Assembly: GCF_003434055.1 (NCBI RefSeq)
Contig: NZ_QVEX01000001.1
Location: forward strand, 248,001 to 312,000
DNA: 64,000 nt
Direction of reading: 5' to 3'
Source of the DNA: Enterocloster aldenensis
GTDB lineage: Bacteria; Bacillota; Clostridia; Lachnospirales; Lachnospiraceae
Shown here: piece by piece, positions 42,082 through 49,874 of the stretch
How the letters are laid out: the number at the start of each line of letters is the position of its first letter
How positions within the stretch are numbered: position 1 is the stretch's first letter
Translations under genes and position numbers: made by a program
The notes under the pieces: model-generated
The model's input: the letters and a program-made list of their open reading frames with translations, nothing else
What the model was told of the DNA's origin: nothing
Databases searched by the model: none

Positions 42082-43478
42082 AGTGAATCCTCCTCCTCGT
42101 CCTTTTTGTCCAGCAGGGACATCTCATCTGATATCCTCTGTATATATTCCTTCAGGATACGCAGGGTTTCCTGACCGCCCCTGTCCCCTGCGTGGAGGTC
42201 ATCTGCCAGTACCGATACCTCCTCGGACAGCTTGTGCAGGTTTTCCCTCAGATAGTAGACACAGTCCGTCTCACAGGCATTGCCCCTGACAATATCCTCT
42301 GCCAGCGCCTTACAGGTAGGCGCGCCGCAGGAACCGCAGTCCAGCCCCGGGAACTTCTTCATCAGCCGCTCCACCTGGTTCAGCCTGGAGAAACTCTCCA
42401 TCATGTTGTTTCCTAAATTAAATACAGGCTCATACTCAACCCCGGTAGTCCACTTAATCAGCCGCTCCTCGCTGTCATGCATATGGCTCCTGGCCACCGG
42501 CATGTACTTGCGCAGGCGTTTTAATTTCACCTCTGCCACATATGGGTTCTCCACGGTCAGCACGCCGCCCACGCACCCGCCGTTGCATGCGTTCAGCTCC
42601 ACGAACCGCAGGTTGGTGAACTTCTGATCCTCCATGTCCTCCAGTACGCGGATAACATTCTCAATCCCGTCCGCAGCCAGATAATTCTCCGTGAACAGGC
42701 CGCTGGCTTCCCCGCCGCTGTGTCCCCAGCTGATGCCGATCTTCCCCGAAGTCCCGATGACAGGATAATCCTCCCCTGCCACTGCCTTCATACAGGCCAG
42801 AAGCTTTGGATAGACATCCTTGATGGCCAGCACATGGTCCACCTGGCTTTTTTCGGTTCCCAAAGGCGACTTGACATAGGTCACCTTGGACGGGCATGGG
42901 GAAATGAACATAATCCCAATCTTCTCCCTGGGAAGCCCCGTGTCCTTCATGGCCTTCTCCGCCGCCAGGATACCCGCCACCTCCACCGGCGGGTTCAGGG
43001 GCAGGAGATGGGGAATCAGGTTGGGGAACCGTACCCGGATCAGACGCACCACGGACGGACAGGCGGTGCTGATAAGCGGCAGCTGCCCCTCATGCTCGGA
43101 TATGTATTGCCTGGTGGCCTCGCTCACCAGTTCCGCTGCCGCGCTCACCTCGAACACATCGTCAAATCCCATCTTCACCAGGGCGTTAAGCACGATATTC
43201 ACATCATCCAGATTGTTGAACTGGCTGTAAAGGGACGGCGCCGGAAGGGCCACCGTGTATTCATACTGTTTCATCACATCCATCTTGTCATAGGTGGCAA
43301 GCTTTGCGTGATGCGGACAGACCCTGATGCATTCCCCGCAGTCAATACAGAACTTATTGTTAATGCTGGCTTTTCCTCCCCGCACCCGTATGGCCTCTGT
43401 GGGACAGCGTTTGATGCAGTTGATGCATCCCTTGCACAGGGATTCGTCCAGCCTCACGGAATGGTAAAATTTATCCAT
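42078..43478 (-). CDS. hydS: HydS-like sensory [FeFe] hydrogenase with ferredoxin and Fe-S (DUF4445-free) C-terminal domain
   Basis: 466 residues. N-terminal two [4Fe-4S] motifs CKGCINCIKRCP and CIDCGECIRVCP, then a hydrogenase large-subunit domain. The H-cluster motifs are altered: STACPSVVRL for TSCCPxW, ISPCPSKVTY for MPCxxKxxE, and ELNACNGGCVGG for the third. The cluster-ligand Cys remain, but the proton-relay Cys of motif 1 is Ala, as in sensory-type enzymes. A C-terminal CGSCGAPTCKALAEDIVRGNACETDC module binds one more [4Fe-4S], followed by a helical tail. It likely senses H2 or redox state and signals through its neighbours. Confidence 0.87.
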   Translation of the reverse strand: MDKFYHSVRLDESLCKGCINCIKRCPTEAIRVRGGKASINNKFCIDCGECIRVCPHHAKLATYDKMDVMKQYEYTVALPAPSLYSQFNNLDDVNIVLNALVKMGFDDVFEVSAAAELVSEATRQYISEHEGQLPLISTACPSVVRLIRVRFPNLIPHLLPLNPPVEVAGILAAEKAMKDTGLPREKIGIMFISPCPSKVTYVKSPLGTEKSQVDHVLAIKDVYPKLLACMKAVAGEDYPVIGTSGKIGISWGHSGGEASGLFTENYLAADGIENVIRVLEDMEDQKFTNLRFVELNACNGGCVGGVLTVENPYVAEVKLKRLRKYMPVARSHMHDSEERLIKWTTGVEYEPVFNLGNNMMESFSRLNQVERLMKKFPGLDCGSCGAPTCKALAEDIVRGNACETDCVYYLRENLHKLSEEVSVLADDLHAGDRGGQETLRILKEYIQRISDEMSLLDKKDEEEDSL

Positions 43479-43503
43479 ATCAACCTACTCCCTTGCTTAT
43501 ACC

Positions 43504-43926
43504 TTATATCTTCACTATCATGGTAATGGTGGTTCCCTCTCCCAGCCTGGTGTCAATCTCCATCTCGTCCGAATATTTCTTCATGTTGGGAAGTCCCATA
43601 CCAGCGCCAAAACCCAGGGAGCGGATTTCATCCGGAGCCGTGGAATATCCGGCCTGCATGGCCAGCTCCACATCGGGGATACCGGGACCAACGTCCGCCA
43701 GTATCATCTTAATCTGCTGAGGCGTCATCTCCACGGTAATCAATCCCCCTTTTGCATGGATCACCATGTTGATTTCCCCCTCATACATAGCAATGGCCAC
43801 CTTGCGGATAGCCTCAGGGTCAACACCCATCTGCTTTAATTTCCGTTTCACATCACTGCTTGCCTCACCTGCCCTGGTGAAATCATCAGCCGATATGTCA
43901 TATGTTAAAACAATTGCGTCCTCCAT
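43504..43926 (-). CDS. RsbW/SpoIIAB-like ATP-binding protein of the sensory cluster
   Basis: 140 residues, GHKL ATPase fold. N-box MYEGEINMVIHA, G1 box LADVGPGIPDVELAM, and G2 GFGAGMGLPNMKKYSDEMEIDT with LGEGTTITMIV. There is no dimerisation/phospho-acceptor domain, so it resembles anti-sigma-factor kinases rather than a full sensor kinase. It precedes hydS on the minus strand and probably turns its signal into protein phosphorylation or partner switching. Confidence 0.86.
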   Translation of the reverse strand: MEDAIVLTYDISADDFTRAGEASSDVKRKLKQMGVDPEAIRKVAIAMYEGEINMVIHAKGGLITVEMTPQQIKMILADVGPGIPDVELAMQAGYSTAPDEIRSLGFGAGMGLPNMKKYSDEMEIDTRLGEGTTITMIVKI

Positions 43927-44010
43927 AATCGGTTCCCTTCATTCATTATATTATACTGCTTCCCTGCATCTTACGGAATCCGGCAGAGGCCCGCCGGAAT
44001 ATGCAGGCAG

Positions 44011-44358
44011 CTATATGGCCCCGCCGTGCAGCCCGGCCTCATAGAGCATGCCGCAGGCAGAGAACATCCGGTGCCCCGTGGCCATGACCACCAGCCCCCT
44101 GTCCTTTGCCATCTCAAGCATGGCCTCATCCGGCTTCTTCCCCCTTACGAATATAAGACACACGATATCCAGCATTTCCGCTGTCCTTATGACCTGCGGA
44201 TTGCACAGTCCTGTGAGGAGGATGGAGTGGTCCTTGGAAAATGCCAGCACATCGCTCATCATATCCGAGCCGCAGGCCGACTTCACTTCCCTGTCCAGAT
44301 ACTCTTCCCCTACCAGTACCCTTGCTCCCAAAATGTCCCTTGCATCCCTTACCGTCAT
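44011..44358 (-). CDS. DRTGG-type domain protein (first copy)
   Basis: 115 residues from MTVRDARDILGARVLVGEEYLDREVKSACGSDMMSDVLAFSKDHSILLTGLCNPQVIRTAEMLDIVCLIFVRGKKPDEAMLEMAKDRGLVVMATGHRMFSACGMLYEAGL. This is the DRTGG/HprK N-terminal-like fold found beside clostridial hydrogenases. The start at 44358 has AGGAG nine bases upstream; the longest frame runs 47 codons further, but through the promoter region. First gene of the minus-strand operon, divergent from hydC. Confidence 0.78.
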   Translation of the reverse strand: MTVRDARDILGARVLVGEEYLDREVKSACGSDMMSDVLAFSKDHSILLTGLCNPQVIRTAEMLDIVCLIFVRGKKPDEAMLEMAKDRGLVVMATGHRMFSACGMLYEAGLHGGAI

Positions 44359-44445
44359 ACCTTGCCTCTCCTCATGAAAAATTTGAATGGTTACCCAGGT
44401 GCTCCATACTGGCAGCATGGTTTCTGACCAGATGGGGCACCAGAC

Positions 44446-44602
44446 AATTGTATACAATTTAATACAATATAGCATACCATCCATCTTGTTGATTTTCAAT
44501 ACAATTCCGAATTTTTACATGTTTTTTATCGTTAGATTTTTCACATTAAAGGTAGATTTTTTTAGTGTTTCATGATAAAATATTGATACATTGCACAATG
44601 TA
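44446..44602. promoter_or_regulatory. Divergent regulatory region between the sensory operon and hydC operon
   Basis: Minus-strand promoter: -35 TTGAAA (44499-44494), 17 bases, -10 TATGCT (44476-44471). TTGTTGATTTTCAATACAA (44486-44504) overlaps the -35 and resembles a Rex operator (TTGTTAA-N4-TTAACAA) loosely. AATTGTATACAATT (44446-44459) is a perfect 14-bp dyad just downstream of that promoter. On the hydC side TACATTG-CA-CAATGTA (44587-44602) is a dyad directly before the hydC ribosome site. No strong plus-strand promoter consensus was found. Confidence 0.6.
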
Positions 44603-44627
44603 CAACCTATGAGGAGGTAATAAAAAG

Positions 44628-45122
44628 ATGGCTTGCAAAAAACAAACCGTTCCCTTTGCGGGAACACCTGAGCAGGAGGCAGAACTGAAATCAGTGATTG
44701 CCCAGCTTAAGGACCAGCCTGGCGCCCTGATGCCGGTAATGCAGAAGGCCCAGGACATTTATGGTTATCTTCCTATCGAAGTGCAGACCATGATATCTGA
44801 CGAAATGGGTATTCCGCTGGAAAAAGTCTACGGAGTATCCACATTTTATGCCCAGTTCGCTCTACAGCCAAAGGGCAAGTACAAGGTATCTGTCTGTCTC
44901 GGTACAGCATGTTACGTTAAAGGTTCCGGCGAAATCTTCAGTAAACTGGAAGAATTGCTGGGCATCACCAACGGTGAATGCACAGCAGATGGCAAATTCT
45001 CCCTGGATTCCTGCCGATGTGTCGGTGCCTGCGGACTTGCTCCCGTCATGATGATTAACGGCGAGGTTTACGGACGCCTTACGGTGGACGATATACCCGG
45101 CATCTTGGCAAAGTACAATTAA
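44628..45122 (+). CDS. hydC: HydC / NuoE-like [2Fe-2S] subunit of electron-bifurcating hydrogenase
   Basis: 164 residues. Thioredoxin-like [2Fe-2S] fold with ligands in CLGTACYVKG and CRCVGACGLAPVMMING. The N-terminal helical part holds GALMPVMQKAQDIYGYLPIEVQTMISDEMGIPLEKVYGVSTFYAQF, the classic NuoE motif. It passes electrons within the HydABC complex that couples ferredoxin and NADH oxidation to H2 formation, and the reverse. GAGGAGG lies 11 bases before the ATG. Confidence 0.95.
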   Translation: MACKKQTVPFAGTPEQEAELKSVIAQLKDQPGALMPVMQKAQDIYGYLPIEVQTMISDEMGIPLEKVYGVSTFYAQFALQPKGKYKVSVCLGTACYVKGSGEIFSKLEELLGITNGECTADGKFSLDSCRCVGACGLAPVMMINGEVYGRLTVDDIPGILAKYN

Positions 45123-45126
45123 GCCT

Positions 45127-45684
45127 ATGATGACAGAGATTTCCCTGAATGTACTGGATGTATCAGAGAATTCCACACGGGCAGGCGCTTCCCTCGTCAC
45201 CATCCTGGTGACAGCTGACACGGTTCATGACAAGCTGACCATTGTCATAGCGGATGACGGCTGCGGGATGACAGAGGAACAGGTGGCCCATGTAACGGAC
45301 CCTTTCTTTACCACCAGGACCACAAGAAAAGTAGGACTTGGGATTCCATTTTTCAAATATGCCGCTGAAAGCACGGGCGGCAGCTTCCATATTGAATCGG
45401 AACCAGGTAAGGGAACCACCGTAACAGCAGTCTTCGGACTGTCCCATATAGACAGGATGCCCCTGGGTGATATGAATCTGACCATACATAACCTGATTGT
45501 GTACCATCCTGATACAGATTTCGTCTATACCTATACGTATAATGATGCATCATTCACGCTGGATATCCGGGAAATGCGGGAGATTCTGGGAGGAATCCCC
45601 TTTAATACCCCCGAGATATCCGATTACATACTGGAATATCTGAAAGAGAATCAACGGGAAACAGACGGCGGAGTCCAGCTTTAA
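45127..45684 (+). CDS. GHKL ATPase-domain protein within the hyd operon
   Basis: 185 residues: N-box NVLDVSENSTRAGAS, G1 IADDGCGM, F-box DPFFTTRTTRKVGLGIPFFKYAAESTGG and G2-like EPGKGTTVTAVFGLSH. The C-terminal 70 residues (MPLGDMNLTIHNLIVYHPDTDFVYTYTYNDASFTLDIREMREILG) are an added domain of unknown role. This histidine-kinase-like ATPase lacks a phospho-acceptor His domain. It is regularly found between hydC and hydB in clostridia. It follows hydC by four bases without a strong ribosome site, suggesting coupling. Confidence 0.86.
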   Translation: MMTEISLNVLDVSENSTRAGASLVTILVTADTVHDKLTIVIADDGCGMTEEQVAHVTDPFFTTRTTRKVGLGIPFFKYAAESTGGSFHIESEPGKGTTVTAVFGLSHIDRMPLGDMNLTIHNLIVYHPDTDFVYTYTYNDASFTLDIREMREILGGIPFNTPEISDYILEYLKENQRETDGGVQL

Positions 45685-45753
45685 GCCGGACCCATGCCCC
45701 ACAACCATGTAAGAGCTCATAATGAGCCACTCATAATCTAGGAGGATAATCGC

Positions 45754-46131
45754 ATGAAAACTCTTGCTGAATTACAGGCAATCAGAGAGAAAATGCAGAG
45801 CCAGGTCAACCTGCGTGCCGAAGACCACAACCATACGCGTGTGGTAGTAGGCATGGCTACCTGCGGTATTGCGGCAGGCGCAAGACCGGTTCTGAATACA
45901 CTGGCACAGGAAGTCCAGTCCAGAGGACTGACCGACCGGATTTCCGTAACCCAGACAGGCTGTATCGGCTTATGCCAGTACGAGCCGATCGTGGAGGTAA
46001 TCGAGCCAGGCAAAGATAAAATTACATATGTTAAGATGAACCCTGACAAAGCCCTTGAGGTGATTGAACGCCATTTAATCGGCGGCCACCCGGTAGAGAA
46101 ATACACCATGGGCGCAGCAGGCCTTAAATAA
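45754..46131 (+). CDS. Small [2Fe-2S] thioredoxin-like ferredoxin domain protein
   Basis: 125 residues with MATCGIAAGARPVLNTLAQEV and VTQTGCIGLCQYEPIVEVIEPG. Only three Cys are visible at the cluster site (Cys 37, then GCIGLC); the usual CxxxxC is replaced by CGIAAG, a known pattern for this small family. It sits between the ATPase and hydB and probably accompanies the HydABC complex as an accessory electron carrier. AGGAGG precedes the start. Confidence 0.85.
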   Translation: MKTLAELQAIREKMQSQVNLRAEDHNHTRVVVGMATCGIAAGARPVLNTLAQEVQSRGLTDRISVTQTGCIGLCQYEPIVEVIEPGKDKITYVKMNPDKALEVIERHLIGGHPVEKYTMGAAGLK

Positions 46132-46148
46132 TAAAGGAGGAAAGTACC

Positions 46149-47939
46149 ATGTATCGTTCACACGTCTTAGTATGCGGCGGCACCGGCTGTACTTCCTCTG
46201 GAAGTCCAAAAATCATGGAAGCCCTGCACAATGAAATCAAGAAACAGGGACTGGAAGAGGAAGTGGCTGTTGTTGAAACAGGATGCCACGGACTCTGCGC
46301 CTTAGGTCCCATTATGATCGTATATCCGGATGCCACCTTCTATTCCATGGTGCAGCCGGGTGATATCCCTGAGATTGTTTCCGAACACCTGTTAAAGGGC
46401 CGTGTGGTAACACGCCTTCTTTACCAGGAAACCGTCAGCCCTGCCGGCGGCATCAAGGCATTAAGGGATACTGATTTCTACAAGAAGCAGCACCGTATCG
46501 CCCTGCGTAACTGCGGTGTCATCAACCCGGAGAATATAGAGGAGTACATCGGTACCGGCGGCTACCAGGCCCTTGGTAAGGTTTTAACGGAAATGACTCC
46601 TGACGATGTCATCCAGACCCTGCTTGACGCCGGTCTTCGCGGCCGCGGCGGCGCAGGTTTCCCAACCGGATTAAAGTGGAAACTGTGTAAGCAGAATGAT
46701 GCTGACCAGAAGTATGTCTGCTGTAATGCGGACGAAGGCGACCCGGGCGCATTCATGGACCGTTCCGTCCTGGAAGGCGACCCCCATGCGCTCCTTGAGG
46801 CAATGGCCATTGCAGGTTATGCAATCGGCTCCAACCAGGGTTATGTCTATGTGCGCGCCGAGTACCCAATCGCAGTGGACCGTCTGAATATTGCCATCCA
46901 GCAGGCCCGTGAAATGGAACTGTTAGGCAAGAACATTTTCGGGACCGGATTTGACTTTGATGTGGATATCCGTCTGGGCGCAGGCGCATTCGTGTGCGGC
47001 GAGGAAACCGCCCTCATGACATCCATTGAAGGCAAACGCGGCGAGCCAAGGCCAAGGCCTCCGTTCCCTGCACAGAAGGGCCTGTTCGGCAAGCCCAGTA
47101 TCTTAAACAATGTTGAGACTTATGCAAACATTCCTCAGATCATCCTTAACGGACCTGAGTGGTTTGCTTCCATGGGTACCGAGAAATCAAAGGGTACCAA
47201 GGTATTCGCCCTGGGCGGCAAGATCAACAACACAGGTCTTGTGGAAGTTCCCATGGGAACCACACTGCGCACGGTCATCGAGGAAATCGGCGGCGGCATC
47301 CCAAACGGCAAGAAGTTCAAGGCTGCCCAGACCGGCGGTCCTTCCGGCGGATGTATCCCGGCAGAGCACTTTGATATCCCCATTGACTATGACAACCTGC
47401 TCTCCATCGGTTCCATGATGGGTTCCGGCGGTCTGATTGTCATGGATGAGGATGACTGTATGGTGGATATTGCCAAGTTCTTCCTGGAGTTCACGGTTGA
47501 GGAATCCTGCGGCAAGTGTACCGCATGCCGTATCGGGACAAAGCGTATGCTGGAAATCCTGGAGAAGATTACCAAGGGCACTGCCGAGATGGAGGACCTT
47601 GATAAGCTGGAAGAACTCTGCCACTACGTAAAGGCCAACTCCCTGTGCGGTCTGGGCCAGACCGCTCCCAACCCTGTACTGTCCACCCTTCATTTCTTCC
47701 GTGACGAGTACGAGGCACATATCAAGGAAAAACGCTGTCCGGCCGGCGTATGTAAGGCGCTCCTGTCTTATGTCATTGACCGCGACAAGTGCCGCGGATG
47801 TACCCTGTGCGCACGTACCTGTCCTGCAGGTGCAATCGTGGGAAGCGTTAAGAACCCGCACGTTATCGACCTTAACAAGTGTATCAAGTGCGGCGCTTGT
47901 ATGGAAAAATGTAAGTTTGGCGCAATCTACAAGAAATAA
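46149..47939 (+). CDS. hydB: HydB / NuoF-like NADH-binding subunit of bifurcating hydrogenase
   Basis: 596 residues. Domains in order: an N-terminal [2Fe-2S] thioredoxin-like part (CGGTGCTSSGS, ETGCHGLC); the NuoF core with RGRGGAGFPTGLKWK, CNADEGDPGAFMDR and GAGAFVCGEETALMTSIEGKRGEPRPRPP for FMN and NADH; an SLBB region GGPSGGCIPAEHFD; the N3-type cluster ESCGKCTACRIGTKRM...SLCGLGQTAPNP; and a C-terminal two-[4Fe-4S] ferredoxin CRGCTLCARTCP...CIKCGACMEKCK. This is the flavin site where NAD(H) and ferredoxin electrons meet. Confidence 0.96.
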   Translation: MYRSHVLVCGGTGCTSSGSPKIMEALHNEIKKQGLEEEVAVVETGCHGLCALGPIMIVYPDATFYSMVQPGDIPEIVSEHLLKGRVVTRLLYQETVSPAGGIKALRDTDFYKKQHRIALRNCGVINPENIEEYIGTGGYQALGKVLTEMTPDDVIQTLLDAGLRGRGGAGFPTGLKWKLCKQNDADQKYVCCNADEGDPGAFMDRSVLEGDPHALLEAMAIAGYAIGSNQGYVYVRAEYPIAVDRLNIAIQQAREMELLGKNIFGTGFDFDVDIRLGAGAFVCGEETALMTSIEGKRGEPRPRPPFPAQKGLFGKPSILNNVETYANIPQIILNGPEWFASMGTEKSKGTKVFALGGKINNTGLVEVPMGTTLRTVIEEIGGGIPNGKKFKAAQTGGPSGGCIPAEHFDIPIDYDNLLSIGSMMGSGGLIVMDEDDCMVDIAKFFLEFTVEESCGKCTACRIGTKRMLEILEKITKGTAEMEDLDKLEELCHYVKANSLCGLGQTAPNPVLSTLHFFRDEYEAHIKEKRCPAGVCKALLSYVIDRDKCRGCTLCARTCPAGAIVGSVKNPHVIDLNKCIKCGACMEKCKFGAIYKK

Positions 47940-47957
47940 TAAGGGAGGGAATAGACG

Positions 47958-49748
47958 ATGGAGACAATTAATCTTAAAATCAACGGCATTGCAGTCACCG
48001 CTCCGGGGGGTTCCACTATCCTGGAGGCAGCAAGACTGGCACATATCGAGATTCCTACTCTGTGTTTCTTGAAGGAGATTAACGAAATCGGTGCCTGCCG
48101 TATCTGTATTGTAGAATTAAAAAATGGAAAACTGGTAACTTCCTGCGTGTATCCGGTTGAGGAAGGTATGGAAGTATTTACCAATACACCCAAAGTTCTG
48201 GATTCCAGGAAAAAGACCTTACAGCTTCTGTTATCCAACCACAACCGCTCCTGCTTATCCTGTGTGCGCAGCGGACACTGCGAGCTTCAGGAGCTGGCCC
48301 ATGAACTGGGTGTTGAGGACGAGGCTTACTATGACGGTGAAAAGACACCCTCTGAGGTTGACTACTCTGCTGCCCACATGATCCGTGACAACAGCAAATG
48401 TATCCTGTGCCGCCGCTGTGTGGCTGTATGCGACCAGGTACAGGGCATTGGCGTAATCGGCGCCAACCACCGCGGGTTTGCAACTGATATCGGCTCCGCA
48501 TTTGAGATGGGTCTTGGGGAAACCTCCTGCGTTTCCTGCGGACAGTGTATTGCCGTATGTCCTACAGGCGCCCTGACAGAAAAGGATTACACCGGGGACG
48601 TATTTGCAGCAATCGCAGACCCGTCCAAGCATGTAATCGTACAGACCGCTCCTGCCGTACGCGCAGGACTGGGCGAGGAATTCGGCCTGCCAATCGGTAC
48701 CGACGTGGAGGGCAAAATGGCTGCCGCACTGCGCCGCCTTGGCTTTGACAAGGTATTTGACACCAATTTCTCCGCTGACTTAACCATCATGGAAGAGGCC
48801 CATGAGTTCCTGGACCGTGTACAGAATGGCGGCGTGCTTCCTATGATTACCTCCTGCTCGCCAGGATGGGTTAAATACTGTGAGCACTATTTCCCGGATA
48901 TGACCGAGAATCTTTCCACCTGTAAGTCTCCTCAGCAGATGTTTGGCGCCATTGCCAAATCCTACTATGCAGAGAAGGCCGGCATTGACCCTAAGGACAT
49001 CGTAAGCGTAAGCGTCATGCCATGTACGGCCAAGAAATTTGAGATTGGCCGTGAGAATCAGGATGCCAACGGCGTACCGGATGTGGATATTTCCATCACG
49101 ACAAGGGAGCTGGCCCGCATGATAAAGAAAGCCGGTATCCGGTTCTTAGACCTTCCCGATGAGAAGTTTGACGATCCCCTGGGTCTTGGCACGGGTGCGG
49201 CCGTTATCTTCGGCGCAACCGGAGGCGTTATGGAGGCGGCTCTGAGGACAGCCGTTGAGACATTGACCGGCGAGGAACTGCCTAAGCTGGATTTTGAGGA
49301 AGTGCGCGGCACAAAGGGAATCAAGGAAGCCACCTACAATGTAGCCGGCATGGATGTAAAGGTTGCCGTTGCTTCCGGCCTTGGCAATGCAAAGGAACTG
49401 CTTGAAAAAGTGAAAGCCGGCGAAGCTGACTACCACTTCATCGAAATCATGGGATGTCCGGGCGGCTGTGTAAACGGCGGCGGACAGCCCCAGCAGCCAG
49501 GACATGTGCGCAACACAACGGATATCCGCGGCCTGCGTGCAAAGGTCCTTTATAACATTGATTCCGCCAACCCGATCCGTAAGTCCCATGAGAATCCTGC
49601 AATCAAGGAACTTTATGCAGCTTACCTGGGCCAGCCTGGAAGCGAGGTAGCGCACCACCTCCTTCACACCACGTACGTAAAGAGGGAAATCAATAAGAAG
49701 TTTACCAGGGAAGTACCCAATATTGCCATAGAGGTTGGCGATTACTAA
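47958..49748 (+). CDS. hydA: HydA, catalytic [FeFe] hydrogenase subunit (NAD-linked, multimeric type)
   Basis: 596 residues. N-terminal [2Fe-2S] domain (CFLKEINEIGACRICIVEL), the His/Cys cluster SNHNRSCLSCVRSGHCELQ, and two [4Fe-4S] motifs CILCRRCVAVCDQ and CVSCGQCIAVCPTGAL. The H-cluster domain has TSCSPGW, VMPCTAKKFE and EIMGCPGGCVNGGGQP. The small-subunit-like tail is IRKSHENPAIKELYAAYLG. Motif 1 has Ser where the textbook TSCCPxW has its second Cys; the same is true of the second hydrogenase here. Last gene of the hyd operon. Confidence 0.96.
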   Translation: METINLKINGIAVTAPGGSTILEAARLAHIEIPTLCFLKEINEIGACRICIVELKNGKLVTSCVYPVEEGMEVFTNTPKVLDSRKKTLQLLLSNHNRSCLSCVRSGHCELQELAHELGVEDEAYYDGEKTPSEVDYSAAHMIRDNSKCILCRRCVAVCDQVQGIGVIGANHRGFATDIGSAFEMGLGETSCVSCGQCIAVCPTGALTEKDYTGDVFAAIADPSKHVIVQTAPAVRAGLGEEFGLPIGTDVEGKMAAALRRLGFDKVFDTNFSADLTIMEEAHEFLDRVQNGGVLPMITSCSPGWVKYCEHYFPDMTENLSTCKSPQQMFGAIAKSYYAEKAGIDPKDIVSVSVMPCTAKKFEIGRENQDANGVPDVDISITTRELARMIKKAGIRFLDLPDEKFDDPLGLGTGAAVIFGATGGVMEAALRTAVETLTGEELPKLDFEEVRGTKGIKEATYNVAGMDVKVAVASGLGNAKELLEKVKAGEADYHFIEIMGCPGGCVNGGGQPQQPGHVRNTTDIRGLRAKVLYNIDSANPIRKSHENPAIKELYAAYLGQPGSEVAHHLLHTTYVKREINKKFTREVPNIAIEVGDY

Positions 49749-49775
49749 GGTTTTTTGCAAGCAATCATGATATAC

Positions 49776-49816
49776 AAAACAGCGGACTGCAGGCTTGCCC
49801 CTGCATCCGCTGTTTT
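49776..49816. terminator. Bidirectional terminator between hydA and the LuxR-type gene
   Basis: Stem 49776-49793 with 49800-49816 with one bulged C, arms opening AAAAC and closing GTTTT, so it can act on both convergent transcripts. Just downstream TTTCAGCTGATGT is present twice (about 49837-49866), of no clear meaning. Confidence 0.8.
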
Positions 49817-49874
49817 GGTGTCTGCCAATGATTTTGTTTCAGCTGATGTCGTTTCAGCTGATGTTTTCCATCCC

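Noticed and set aside
41213..42289. 358-residue plus-strand frame across PHP, DRTGG-type and hydS genes
   Set aside because: It crosses three overlapping minus-strand genes with recognised motifs and has no motif of its own.
47187..48044. 285-residue minus-strand frame under hydB/hydA
   Set aside because: Antisense shadow of two well-defined hydrogenase subunits.
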